Source of the DNA: Klebsiella michiganensis
GTDB lineage: Bacteria > Pseudomonadota > Gammaproteobacteria > Enterobacterales > Enterobacteriaceae
DNA: 64,000 bases
Direction: 5' to 3'
Assembly: GCF_002925905.1 (NCBI RefSeq)
Contig: NZ_PRDB01000006.1
Coordinates: 124,001-188,000 of the forward strand
This document shows, in pieces, positions 29,782 to 38,815 of this stretch. A model generated the notes under the pieces. The model saw only the letters and a program-made list of their open reading frames with translations, was not told where the DNA came from and searched no databases. Numbering within the stretch: the stretch's first letter is position 1; each line of letters starts with the position of its first letter. A program made the position numbers and the translations under genes.

Positions 29782-31938
29782 ATGATTCATTTGCCAGGCT
29801 GGCGCAATATTCCCTCCGCCAGAACGCTGTCCATCATGATTGTCCTCGCCGGGATCGGCTTAATCGTGTCCATTGTTTCGCTTCTTTATCTCACCCAACA
29901 CCTGATCGGCCTGAAAGCAAACGAAATTGATAAGCATCGTTCCGTGCTATCGGTGGATGGGGCGGTGCAGACCTCGGTGAACCGCGTGCTGTCGCTGGTG
30001 ATGGATAACGCTATCTGGGATGATGCGGTGCATCAGACCTATGCCGACAGGCTCGATCCGCAATGGCTCTACAACTCATGGGGATCGGGTTTTAAAATCA
30101 ATAATCTCTATGACGGCACTTTCGTACTCGACCAGCACTATCGGGTGCTGTGGGGATCGTTTCGCAGTGAGAGCTTTACCGAGCAGGATGCCCAATTCCT
30201 CGGCAACGGTTTTCGTGCGCTTATCTCGCAGCATGCCGCCGCGCTGCGCAGCGGTAAAAGCGCTTATGCCGGCATCACGCGAACCCGCGCCGGTATTGCG
30301 TTTATTGGTATTGGCCTGATTCGCCCGACGGCAGGGCGGCTACAGGTGCATGATGATACGCGTCGCTATCTGGCGATCACCCGCCATATCAACTCGCAAA
30401 TGCTTGAGCGCCTGGGCGACACGTTTCAGATTCGCAACCTGCACGTCACGCCAGGCGGCGGTGAATACAGTATTCCGCTACGCACCCAGGCCGGGGAGAT
30501 CGTGGGTTACCTGAGCTGGCAGCCGGGGCTTCCCGGCGCGGAAGCCGCGCGGGCGGCCTCCGACAGTATGCGGCTGATTGCCGCCGTGGCGGCTGGGCTG
30601 ATCCTGCTGTTTATTCTCTTCAGCTACCTCGGGCTTTACAAGCTGGCGCGCGGCGAAAAGCTGGCGCGCGACAGTGCCATGACCGACTGGCTGAGCCGCC
30701 TGCCAAACCGACGGGCGCTGATCGAACGCCTTAACCAGGTGTGCGAAACCTCCCAACACCAAATGCAAAGCGTGGTATTTATCGATCTCGACGGCTTTAA
30801 GGATGTTAATGATAACTACGGCCATGACGTTGGCGATGCGCTGATTATTCATATCGCTAAAGAACTTCGGGAGCGCGTTCCGCCTGAAGGGATGCTGGCG
30901 CGTATGGGCGGCGATGAGTTCGCGATGACGGTAAGCGGCGAACAGGCGGTAAATCAGGCGCTGGCTTTTGCCTGGGCGGTACTGGAACTGTTAAAAGCGC
31001 CCGTTATCCTCAACGAGCGAAAAATTTATATCAGCGCCAGTATCGGTATCGCCAGCGGCCTCCCGGCAAGCTGCTCCAGCACCGAGCTTTTTCGCCGCGC
31101 TGATATTGCCATGTACCATTCGAAGAAAACCGGCAAAGGGCGCACGACCTGGTATGACGAAGCGCTCAGCGACGCGCGGCAGTATCAGCTGAATATCGAA
31201 AATGGCATTCGTCAGGGACTGGAGAACGAAGAGTTTGATGTCTGGTATCAGCCGATTGTCAACGCCGATACGCTGGTTATGGAAGGCGTGGAAGCGCTGC
31301 TGCGCTGGCCGCGGCGTCCTCAGGGGGCACTGCCGCCGGATGCGTTTATCGGTATCGCCGAAAGTAGCGGTTTGATCTACGCGCTTGGCCAGTTTGTGCT
31401 TGAACGCGCCTGTAGCGAACTGCAGCCACTGGACGATCTGCTGCTGTCGGTGAATATCTCCCCGGCGCAGTTCCGCGATCCGGAGTTTGAGTCGCGGGTG
31501 GTGCAGGTGCTGGGCCGCTGTCATTTCCCGGCCCGTCGGTTACAGCTCGAAGTCACGGAGAGCTACGTTCTGGAGAATCCCGAGCGGGCGAAGTCGGCCA
31601 TTGAGAACTTAAGGGCGCTTGGCATCGCGGTGGCGCTCGATGATTTTGGCACCGGCTATTCCAGCATCGGCTATTTACGCAGCTTCAGCTTCGACAGTCT
31701 TAAAATCGACAAGTCCCTGGCCGGTCTGGTGGATGTGGATACCCAGGCGGCGGAGCTGGTGCGCGGGACCGTCCGTATTGCCGGAGCGTTAGGCATCACG
31801 GTGGTGGCGGAGGGCGTTGAGAATCAGCAACAGCTGGCGCTGCTGCGGCGGGCGGGATGCGACAGATTGCAGGGTTTCTTCTTCAGTGAGCCGATGCCCG
31901 TCGCGTCGTTATTGCAGCTGCGCCAGCAGCAAGGCTGA
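29782..31938 (+). CDS. CHASE4–GGDEF–EAL cyclic-di-GMP signalling protein
   Basis: A 718-residue membrane protein: transmembrane helix (about 18–38), periplasmic CHASE4 domain (DNAIWDDAVHQTY near 74), second transmembrane helix (about 262–285), GGDEF domain and C-terminal EAL domain. Both catalytic sites look intact: MGGDEF in the cyclase, and EALLRW, NISPAQF, LEVTES, DDFGTGYSS, KIDKS and GFFFSEP in the phosphodiesterase. It could therefore make or break c-di-GMP. It lies between mdtI and ydgD, which are neighbours in E. coli, so it is an insertion relative to that order. There is no local target; the external signal is unknown. Confidence 0.9.
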   Translation: MIHLPGWRNIPSARTLSIMIVLAGIGLIVSIVSLLYLTQHLIGLKANEIDKHRSVLSVDGAVQTSVNRVLSLVMDNAIWDDAVHQTYADRLDPQWLYNSWGSGFKINNLYDGTFVLDQHYRVLWGSFRSESFTEQDAQFLGNGFRALISQHAAALRSGKSAYAGITRTRAGIAFIGIGLIRPTAGRLQVHDDTRRYLAITRHINSQMLERLGDTFQIRNLHVTPGGGEYSIPLRTQAGEIVGYLSWQPGLPGAEAARAASDSMRLIAAVAAGLILLFILFSYLGLYKLARGEKLARDSAMTDWLSRLPNRRALIERLNQVCETSQHQMQSVVFIDLDGFKDVNDNYGHDVGDALIIHIAKELRERVPPEGMLARMGGDEFAMTVSGEQAVNQALAFAWAVLELLKAPVILNERKIYISASIGIASGLPASCSSTELFRRADIAMYHSKKTGKGRTTWYDEALSDARQYQLNIENGIRQGLENEEFDVWYQPIVNADTLVMEGVEALLRWPRRPQGALPPDAFIGIAESSGLIYALGQFVLERACSELQPLDDLLLSVNISPAQFRDPEFESRVVQVLGRCHFPARRLQLEVTESYVLENPERAKSAIENLRALGIAVALDDFGTGYSSIGYLRSFSFDSLKIDKSLAGLVDVDTQAAELVRGTVRIAGALGITVVAEGVENQQQLALLRRAGCDRLQGFFFSEPMPVASLLQLRQQQG

Positions 31939-31942
31939 CCGC

Positions 31943-32755
31943 TTACTGGGCTGCCAGCGCTTCAAGCTTATCGCGAAAGCCGGTGACGGAGATGGCGCGG
32001 TTGTCCGCCCGCCAGCGATCTTTTGGTCCAGGCGCCGAACTCTGCACCGCAATCACCTGCCAGCCGTCGTCGGTTTTCAGCAGCAGCGGCGAGCCGCTAT
32101 CCCCCGGCAGCGTATCGCACTGATGAGAGAGCACCGATGTCTGCGCCCAGCCGGTGACTACGCAATCCTGGTGGGTATAGAGATTATCCAGATGATCTTC
32201 CGGATAGCCAGACTGAGTCACTTTTCGTTCTGCGGTTTTTAGCGCGGCGGTCAGATCGGCTTTGCTGCCGCTAAAAATCGGCACCGGCGTAATGCCGGAA
32301 GGGGCGTAGCGCAGCACGATAAGGCCAAAATCCCGCGGCGCCGCGGCGCTGGGAACTATCCAGCCATCGCCGTCCGCCTTAAGCCGTTTCCCCAGCGAAG
32401 GATCTACGCGGCCTTCAATACCGTGAATTTCGTACACCCAGCCGCCTTTACGCGAGATAAAACGCAGCGCGACGGGTTTATCCGGTTTGCCTTTGGGCGG
32501 CGTGAGCAGGCAGTGCCCGGCGGTGAGCGCCAGATTGGGGGCGATAAGCGTGGCGGTACAGAGATTACCGCTGGCGGTTTCCAGTTGCCCAATCGCATCC
32601 CAGGGATCGTCCGTGGGGTTGCTGACCGGTTTTCGGTCGTCATGACCAAAAAACAGCGTCTTAATATCTTTTGCACTCATACCATCATCGTCGGCCTGGA
32701 CCAGCGCTGGAAACAGGGAAATTGAACACAGTAATAACAGGACGTCTCTACGCAT
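31943..32755 (-). CDS. ydgD: Periplasmic trypsin-like serine protease YdgD
   Basis: A 270-residue secreted chymotrypsin-fold protein with an N-terminal signal peptide ([21 protein letters not shown]). The catalytic triad is visible: His81 (LTAGHC), Asp142 (PRDFGLIVL) and Ser220 (PGDSGSPL). Orthologue of E. coli YdgD by sequence type and by position near asr and ydgU. Substrates are not known. Confidence 0.9.
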   Translation of the reverse strand: MRRDVLLLLCSISLFPALVQADDDGMSAKDIKTLFFGHDDRKPVSNPTDDPWDAIGQLETASGNLCTATLIAPNLALTAGHCLLTPPKGKPDKPVALRFISRKGGWVYEIHGIEGRVDPSLGKRLKADGDGWIVPSAAAPRDFGLIVLRYAPSGITPVPIFSGSKADLTAALKTAERKVTQSGYPEDHLDNLYTHQDCVVTGWAQTSVLSHQCDTLPGDSGSPLLLKTDDGWQVIAVQSSAPGPKDRWRADNRAISVTGFRDKLEALAAQ

Positions 32756-33240
32756 ATCACTCTCTGGGGAGATAATTATGTATATTGAAAGTAGCAGCAG
32801 ATTTAAGTTTATGAAAGTTAAGAATAATTTTAATTAAGCCAGGCGGCAGGCGAAATCAGCAAAAAACGCCAGTCGCTTACGGATGAATGGCGTGAATTCA
32901 ATATGTTAACGCCATTTTCCTGCGGCGTTATTTCCGCAGAAAAGGGCAGCGGAAGCAACATAAATCGTGTATCCGAACGTACAACCGGCGGGTGCCGAAT
33001 AAAGGATTTGCGGTTCAGCTTTTTCTCAAGGCAGTTAATGGCGAAAACGGCCAATATCACGCAAAAAAAGAGATATCTTCACAGGAAAATCGGACTTCTT
33101 TACCTGTTTATCACTTACTTTCAAAGCGAAACATTTTCTCACCGAAAACGTTGTTATTGCTATCACCTTGTTGAGCAAACAGAGATGTTATCCCGGCGAT
33201 GATATCTGCAATGTCAAACACCCGATGTACGGGAGGATTT
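32756..33240. other. AT-rich intergenic region
   Basis: About 485 bases with low coding quality. Plus-strand open frames around 32903–33202 lack a ribosome site and read as mixed, lysine/arginine-rich sequence without a recognisable motif. I see no supported gene, only promoter-like AT-rich stretches for ydgD and for the small ORF that follows. Confidence 0.4.
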
Positions 33241-33345
33241 ATGTCTAAACAAGGTATTCGCGCATTGGTTTACGTTTCGCTGGTATCAGCAATGATTTGG
33301 GGCGCGACGGGCTATCTGCTGGTGACGGCGGTTCACGTTCTTTAA
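33241..33345 (+). CDS. 34-residue putative single-pass membrane small protein
   Basis: ATG with a strong ribosome site (GGGAGGATTT) opens a 34-codon frame, MSKQGIRALVYVSLVSAMI…, with one hydrophobic segment of about 20 residues and a basic N-terminus, so N-inside topology is likely. Family not recognised. The good ribosome site and transmembrane design make translation plausible. Confidence 0.5.
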   Translation: MSKQGIRALVYVSLVSAMIWGATGYLLVTAVHVL

Positions 33346-33807
33346 TCCGCGACCTCACCGTGGTGGAACCAGGCATGTTTAAGCGGCGGGCTGAGCGCGT
33401 TTTGCGGCCAGCGCCGCCCGTTCCGGCGTTTTATTGATAGCTAAATCCCCGGGCAGGCCGCCGGTGTTCTCGTCAGCAAAATCTTCGTCCCTTACATTTT
33501 CTCAGCGCTAACGCTGCCGGCAATATTGCGTGAAGGTGCCGTTGCGCAGCAGGTGGCAACAAAGCGTAGCGGGTGATGGCAGGTTTGGTGACCGCATTAA
33601 GCGACCCCAACGATATTCTCTTTTTTCCGCAGTCTATTCATATCGCCGACGGTATCGGCTGCTGTCTGGGGCTGTTGACGGCGGTGTGGGTGCGTATCGA
33701 CCGGAGCGTGCTTTCGCTTGATATTCTGGCGGTTCGTCGTTGGCTAACGGCGCGTTACGTCAAACGTTTGACGACGGTCTCGGCGACAACCTGTGGCAGC
33801 AATAGGT
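33346..33807. other. Region of uncertain coding content between two small genes
   Basis: Holds a plus-strand frame from 33576 to about 33848 (MAGLVTALSDPNDILFF…) with a hydrophobic middle, and a minus-strand frame ending at 33379 (…DEDFADENTGGLPGD…) that has no start codon. Neither has a ribosome site I trust. Either could be the remains of a lost gene; I do not call them. Confidence 0.35.
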
Positions 33808-33891
33808 TTAGTAAAGAAAAAAACGGCTGGCGACCAGCGCGCAGATAATCAGCAGGATCAGGATGAGCTCAAAACGATAGCGCCGCAGCAT
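33808..33891 (-). CDS. ydgU: Small membrane protein YdgU
   Basis: A 27-residue protein, MLRRYRFELILILLIICAL…, with one transmembrane helix after a basic N-terminus. It closely follows the pattern of E. coli YdgU (YRFE, CAL and RF positions) and has the same place between asr and ydgD. CTGGAGAGCACC gives the ribosome site. It lies just beyond the asr terminator, so readthrough from asr or its own promoter would be needed. Confidence 0.75.
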   Translation of the reverse strand: MLRRYRFELILILLIICALVASRFFLY

Positions 33892-33899
33892 GGTGCTCT

Positions 33900-33932
33900 C
33901 CAGAAAAAAACGGCGCTGAAGCCAGCGCCGAT
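33900..33932 (-). terminator. Rho-independent terminator of asr
   Basis: On the minus strand CGGCGCTG, a 4-base loop and CAGCGCCG are followed by seven T residues. It lies about 30 bases after the asr stop codon. Confidence 0.85.
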
Positions 33933-33960
33933 ATCATATCACATCGCTTAACCCGGGAGA

Positions 33961-34329
33961 TTAAGCAGCCGGTTGTGCAGCTGGTTTAGCGGTATGATGT
34001 TTGGTGGTTTTGTGGTGTTTTTTCGCTGCCTGTGCTTTCTGAGCTACTGGTTTAGCAGCGGCTTTTTTGTGTTTCTTAGCGGCCTGAGCTTTCTGGGTGG
34101 CAGCGGGTTTAGCGGCTGCTTTTTTGTGCTTTTTCGCAGCCTGCGCTTTCTGCTCAGCAGCCGGTTTCGCAGCGGCGGTATGGTGTTTCTTGTGGTGGGT
34201 CGCTTTAGCGGTGGTGCTGTGAGTTGCAGCAGCCGGCGCCGGAGTCGTGGTGGTGGCAGCATCGGCAGCGAAAGCAACAGAAGACAGACCCATTGCAGCG
34301 GCAACGACCAGAGCTAATACTTTTTTCAT
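33961..34329 (-). CDS. asr: Acid shock protein precursor
   Basis: A 122-residue periplasmic, very basic protein. It has a signal peptide ([21 protein letters not shown]) and then an Ala/Lys/His-rich low-complexity body with near-tandem copies of [15 protein letters not shown] at least three times, the layout of enterobacterial Asr. Asr is induced by low pH, with phosphate-regulon involvement in E. coli; it is processed in the periplasm. Repeat number varies among strains and can be mis-assembled. The ribosome site GAGGATATCAG precedes the ATG. Confidence 0.93.
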   Translation of the reverse strand: MKKVLALVVAAAMGLSSVAFAADAATTTTPAPAAATHSTTAKATHHKKHHTAAAKPAAEQKAQAAKKHKKAAAKPAATQKAQAAKKHKKAAAKPVAQKAQAAKKHHKTTKHHTAKPAAQPAA

Positions 34330-34503
34330 TCTGATATCCTCGAAAAGGTTTCTTGTTTCAACCCCACTGCGGGGCCGTTGAAAGAACTATATGCCTGTCT
34401 TATCGAGGTTTCCGTGAGTGTTTGGTATCGGCGTGTAACCATATGTACAACGCGCTGCTACAACAATGGGACACGGCGTCGGGCGCGGCCCGACGCCGGT
34501 GAT

Positions 34504-35991
34504 TTACAGATAACGCGAGGTAAGGTGCTGGCGGAAATAGTCGCTGTTAAGGTCTTCTCCGGTTGCATGCTGAATCAGCTGCGAGGTGGTAAAACGGCTA
34601 CCGTGCTGCCAGATATTTTGCCGCAGCCAGTCAAACAGGGCGCTGAAGTTACCGTTGGCGATATCGCTTTCCAGCTGCGGCAGCGCCCGTCTGGCGGAAG
34701 CCATCAGCTGAGCGGCGTACATCGCGCCAAGCGTGTAGGAAGGGAAATAGCCAAAACCGCCGTCGGTCCAGTGGATATCCTGCATACAGCCGTCGCGATA
34801 GTTGCCGAGGGTGGAAAGTCCCAGCCAGTGCTGCATTTTTTCATCCCACAGCGCCGGAATATCCTCGACCTCAATATCGCCATCAATCAGCGCGCGTTCA
34901 ATTTCGTAGCGCAGAATAACGTGTGCCGGATAGCTCACTTCGTCAGCGTCGACGCGGATAAAGCCCGGCTTGACGCGCTGATTCCATGCGATGAAGTTTT
35001 CGTGGCTAAAGGCCGGCTGTTCACCAAAGTACTGGCGTACCGTTGGCAGCAGGCGCTGCAGGAAGGCGTCGCTACGGCCAAGCTGCATCTCGAAAAACAG
35101 GCTTTGCGATTCATGGATCGCCGTGGAGCGGGCGAGGGCAATGGGCTGATCGAGCCAGTTGCGCGGCAGGTTTTGTTCATAGCGCGCGTGGCCGGTTTCG
35201 TGAATGACGCCAAACAGCGCGCTGAGCAGGTCGTTTTCGTTGTAGCGCGTGGTGATACGGACGTCCTGGGGCACGCCGCCACAGAACGGGTGGGCGCTGA
35301 TATCCAGGCGTCCGCCGTCAAAATCAAATTCCAGCACGCGCATCGCCTCCAGCCCCAGCTCGCGCTGGTCGGCAATCGGAAACGGCCCTTGAGGTTCGAT
35401 GAGCGGTGTTTGCGCCTGCTTCTCAACCACCTTCTTCAGCAGCGAAGGAAGCCAGGATTTCAGGTCCGCGAACAGTACGTCAAGACGGGCGCTGGTCATA
35501 TCGGGTTCAAAAATATCCAGCAGCGCGTCGTAGCGGGAACCGCCTTTTGCCGCAGCCCGAATCTGCGCCTCTTCGCGACTCAGTTTGACGACGTCACGCA
35601 GGTTCTCGGCAAAACCCTGCCAGTCGTTCGCCGGACGCTGGCTGCGCCAGGCGTGCTCGCAGCGGCTACCCGCCAGCGATTTCGCTTCCACCAGGCTTTC
35701 CGGCAGCAGCGCCGCCTGTTCGTACTGGCGGGTCATTTCGCGCAGGTTGGCCTGTTCCACATCATTTAGCTCTTCCTGAAGCGCATTCTGCAGCCATTCA
35801 CCCACTTTTTTATCGGTCAGGATCTGATGCTGCAAAACGCCAAGCTCGGCCAGCGCTTCGCCGCGGGCCGCGCTGCCGCCGGGGGGCATCATGGCGAACA
35901 TATCCCAGCCGGCGATGGCGGAAAGATGCGAGAAGCGGGAGAGTCGCTGGAAGGTGCGGGTAAGCTGATGATAATTTTTATTTTCGGTCAT
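34504..35991 (-). CDS. Carboxypeptidase Taq (M32 family metallopeptidase)
   Basis: A 495-residue zinc carboxypeptidase of the M32 family. The zinc site HETGH is at residues 264–268 (GVIHETGHARYEQN), and the family stretch HESQSLFFEMQLGRS follows. N-terminal WDMFAMMPPGGSAARGEALAEL is also typical of M32. No signal peptide, so a cytoplasmic enzyme that trims C-terminal residues. The ATG at 35991 is preferred over an in-frame TTG at 36021. It lies between asr and the ynfM region, an insertion relative to E. coli. Confidence 0.92.
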   Translation of the reverse strand: MTENKNYHQLTRTFQRLSRFSHLSAIAGWDMFAMMPPGGSAARGEALAELGVLQHQILTDKKVGEWLQNALQEELNDVEQANLREMTRQYEQAALLPESLVEAKSLAGSRCEHAWRSQRPANDWQGFAENLRDVVKLSREEAQIRAAAKGGSRYDALLDIFEPDMTSARLDVLFADLKSWLPSLLKKVVEKQAQTPLIEPQGPFPIADQRELGLEAMRVLEFDFDGGRLDISAHPFCGGVPQDVRITTRYNENDLLSALFGVIHETGHARYEQNLPRNWLDQPIALARSTAIHESQSLFFEMQLGRSDAFLQRLLPTVRQYFGEQPAFSHENFIAWNQRVKPGFIRVDADEVSYPAHVILRYEIERALIDGDIEVEDIPALWDEKMQHWLGLSTLGNYRDGCMQDIHWTDGGFGYFPSYTLGAMYAAQLMASARRALPQLESDIANGNFSALFDWLRQNIWQHGSRFTTSQLIQHATGEDLNSDYFRQHLTSRYL

Positions 35992-36291
35992 GTTTACACT
36001 CTGACGGTGGCAAGTGAACAAAAGCTTTTTCGTGGGCCTACACTATCGCGATCCGCCGATGGGGTCGAGGGATGCGGGCGCTTTCGACATAAATCACCCC
36101 GACGTTAATGGGAAATTGCCCACAGCGTCGGCTCGCCCGCTCGACGCAAGCATCAGCATAATGTAGTGATTAATCGATTGCGTATTTTATGTTTGGCTCG
36201 AAATAATCCAGATGTGCGTAAAGTAGCAGACGCTTTCTCTGAACTACGGCTAAACTTAATGCAGGCACAGGCCGCCGATGCGAGGTGGATT

Positions 36292-36384
36292 ATGAATCCG
36301 TTTACCTGGCTGTTTATAGCACTGCTTTCCGTCGATGCCGTTAGAGAACTGTTGGGAATGTCGTCGGTACTGGGGATGTGGTGA
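36292..36384 (+). CDS. 30-residue putative small membrane protein
   Basis: ATG preceded by GAGGTGG at good spacing. The peptide MNPFTWLFIALLSVDAVREL… is hydrophobic in its first half and ends in a Met/Trp tail. A hairpin (36389–36409) follows the stop codon directly, as for a real short transcript. Family not recognised. Confidence 0.45.
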   Translation: MNPFTWLFIALLSVDAVRELLGMSSVLGMW

Positions 36385-36388
36385 AGAG

Positions 36389-36409
36389 CGTGGCCCGTTT
36401 CAGGCCACG
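36389..36409. terminator. Hairpin between the small ORF and ynfM
   Basis: CGTGGCC/GGCCACG with a 7-base loop, located between convergent genes; it may serve both directions. Confidence 0.6.
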
Positions 36410-36419
36410 TTAATCTGCG

Positions 36420-37670
36420 TTATTTCAGTCGCTTGTGTAAACACGCGCCGGTGAGCAGCGCCGCCAGCAGCATCAGCGCGATAAACCCACCTACGCCGTT
36501 CCAGCCGTAGTTATGCCAGAATACGCCGCCTAACGTCCCCGCCATGCTGGAACCCAGATAGTAGCTGAATAAATAGAGCGATGACGCCTGGCCGCGGGCA
36601 CGACGCGCGCGCGGGCCAATCCAGCTGCTGGCCACCGAGTGGGCCGCGAAGAAACCCGCGGAAAACAGCAGCATGCCGATAAAAATCAGCCACAGCGACG
36701 AGAACAGGGTCAGCAGCAGGCCACCGAGCATCACCGCAGTCGAGAACAGCAGCACCGGGCCGCGACCGTAGCGAACGGTCATGGCCCCGGCTTTCGGCGA
36801 ACTCCAGGTACCGGTCAAATAGGCCACCGATAGCAGGCCAACGACCGCCTGGCTGAGGGACCACGGCGAAAGCATCAGGCGGTAACCGATATAGTTAAAC
36901 AGCGTCACGAATGACCCCATTAACAAGAAACCCTCAAGAAACAGCAGCGGCAGCCCGCGATCGCGCCAGTGCAGGCGGAAGTTGATCAGCAGCGATTTTG
37001 GCCGCAGCGAGGTTGGACGGAAGTGGCGCGATTCCGGCAGGATGCGCCAGAACATCAGCGCGGCCGCCAGCGCGAAGCCGCTAATGACCGCCAGCGCTAT
37101 CCGCCAGCCGAAGAAATCGGTAAATACCCCCGTCAGCAGACGGCCGCTCATGCCGCCAATGGAGTTTCCGCTGATATAAAGACCCATTGAGAACGCCACC
37201 ACGCTGGGGTGAATCTCTTCGCTCAGATAGGTCATGCCGACCGCCGCCACGCCGCTCAGCGACAGGCCGATCAGGGCGCGCATCATCAGGATCCCATGCC
37301 AGCTGGACATCATCGTCGACAGCAGTGAGCAGCAGGAGGCTAGCACCAGCGCGGTAACCATCACCTGTTTGCGGCCAATGGCGTCGGACAGCGGACCGGT
37401 AAACAGCAGGCCGACCGCCAGCATCGCCGTGGAAATCGACAGCGAGATACTGCTGCTGGCCGGTGAGACGCCGAATTCACTGGAGAGCACCGGGAGGATC
37501 GGCTGGACGCAATAAAGCAGCGCGAACGTCGCCAGTCCGGCAGAAAAGAGGGCGAGAGTGACGCGAATAAATTGCGGAGTACCGCGTTTGATAAACTGGT
37601 TTGGCTGAGGAGCGATGATGTCGCTGACGTCGTTTGCCGGGGCGGTGTCAACGGTAGTTGTACGACTCAC
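36420..37670 (-). CDS. ynfM: MFS transporter YnfM
   Basis: A 416-residue major facilitator protein with 12 predicted transmembrane helices; very close to E. coli YnfM. The MFS motif-A-like loop GPLSDAIGRK is at about residue 95. The GTG start at 37670 (coding VSRTTTVD) is chosen because it matches the E. coli N-terminus and has AAGGATTTTT upstream; the frame is open to 37712. It faces away from the LysR gene ynfL, which probably regulates it. An exported substrate is not established; related proteins have been linked to arabinose efflux by name only. Confidence 0.92.
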   Translation of the reverse strand: MSRTTTVDTAPANDVSDIIAPQPNQFIKRGTPQFIRVTLALFSAGLATFALLYCVQPILPVLSSEFGVSPASSSISLSISTAMLAVGLLFTGPLSDAIGRKQVMVTALVLASCCSLLSTMMSSWHGILMMRALIGLSLSGVAAVGMTYLSEEIHPSVVAFSMGLYISGNSIGGMSGRLLTGVFTDFFGWRIALAVISGFALAAALMFWRILPESRHFRPTSLRPKSLLINFRLHWRDRGLPLLFLEGFLLMGSFVTLFNYIGYRLMLSPWSLSQAVVGLLSVAYLTGTWSSPKAGAMTVRYGRGPVLLFSTAVMLGGLLLTLFSSLWLIFIGMLLFSAGFFAAHSVASSWIGPRARRARGQASSLYLFSYYLGSSMAGTLGGVFWHNYGWNGVGGFIALMLLAALLTGACLHKRLK

Positions 37671-37788
37671 GGAAAAATCCTTGCTGATATACAGAGAGTT
37701 AAGTGACCGCAATGGCCACTTATTCAGGGTATGAAAATGTAAATATTCTGTCTAATATATTAATAATCTCAAATAAGACGTTTTAAAT

Positions 37789-38682
37789 ATGAATATTGAA
37801 CTGCGCCATCTGCGCTATTTTATTGCCGTGGCGGAAGAGCTCCATTTTGGCCATGCGGCGGCGCGGTTAAATATCTCTCAGCCGCCGCTTAGCCAGCAGA
37901 TTCAAATCCTTGAACAGCAAATTGGCGCGCGTCTGTTTGCTCGTACTAATCGCAGCGTCAGCCTGACCGAAGCCGGAAGGCAGTTTCTCGCCGATAGCCG
38001 GCAGATCCTCTCGCAGGTCGATGATGCTGCCGCGCGCGCGGCTCGGCTTCACCACGGCGAAACCGGCGAGCTGCGCATTGGATTTACCTCATCGGCCCCC
38101 TTTATCAAGGCGGTTTCCGACACGCTGTCGACCTTTCGCCGCCGCTATCCCGATGTACATATTCAGACGCGGGAAACCAACACGCGCGAGCAGATTGTGC
38201 CGCTGAACGAGGGCGCGCTGGATCTGGGACTGATGCGTAATACCCAGCTGCCGGATACCCTGGTCTGGGAAAGAGTGCTGCGCGAACCGCTGCTGGCGAT
38301 GGTGCCCCGCGATCATCCGCTGGCCAGCAAGCCGCGCGTAAGCCTGCGGGAACTGGCGCGGGAGCCGTTCGTGTTTTTCGATCCCCATGTGGGTACCGGG
38401 CTGTATGACGACATTCTGGGCTTGATGCGCCGCTACGACCTGACGCCAGCCATCACCCAGGAGGTGGGGGAGGCAATGACGATTATCGGCCTGGTGGCCG
38501 CCGGGCTTGGCGTGTCGATTTTACCGGCGTCCTTCAGGCGGGTCCAGCTGTTGGAAATGTGCTGGCTGCCGATCGAAGAGCAGGACGCGGTGTCGGAAAT
38601 GTGGCTGGTGTGGTCGAAGCATCACGAACAGGGGCAAGCGGCCCGGCGTTTTCGTGAATCGCTGCTTGCCAGCGCCACATGA
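37789..38682 (+). CDS. ynfL: LysR-family regulator YnfL
   Basis: A 297-residue LysR regulator, collinear with E. coli YnfL. HTH motif in HAAARLNISQPPLSQQIQILE; effector domain contains ELRIGFTSSAPFIKAV and EPFVFFDPHVGTGLYDDI. Divergent from ynfM with about 118 bases between them, rich in AT words, where its site is expected. Confidence 0.92.
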   Translation: MNIELRHLRYFIAVAEELHFGHAAARLNISQPPLSQQIQILEQQIGARLFARTNRSVSLTEAGRQFLADSRQILSQVDDAAARAARLHHGETGELRIGFTSSAPFIKAVSDTLSTFRRRYPDVHIQTRETNTREQIVPLNEGALDLGLMRNTQLPDTLVWERVLREPLLAMVPRDHPLASKPRVSLRELAREPFVFFDPHVGTGLYDDILGLMRRYDLTPAITQEVGEAMTIIGLVAAGLGVSILPASFRRVQLLEMCWLPIEEQDAVSEMWLVWSKHHEQGQAARRFRESLLASAT

Positions 38683-38815
38683 GACATTTAGGACAAATAA
38701 CGGCTAAAAATGTGCGGTAAATCACAAGGCTAAGCAAAAATTTGACGAGTACCGTTGAAGTGCTTCACCATAGCCATCAGTTTATTTCGAAGCGCGAAAA
38801 TAAAGGGAGTCAACG

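Noticed and set aside
32903-33202. 99-codon plus-strand frame upstream of the 34-residue ORF
   Set aside because: No ribosome site, unusual composition, no motif; likely chance in AT-rich intergenic DNA.
33379-33500. Minus-strand frame …DEDFADENTGGLPGD… ending at 33379
   Set aside because: The amino acid run looks protein-like, but no ATG, GTG or TTG exists between the preceding in-frame stop and the coding-like part.
33576-33848. Plus-strand frame MAGLVTALSDPNDILFF…
   Set aside because: It has a hydrophobic middle but no good ribosome site, no recognised family, and its end overlaps ydgU on the other strand.
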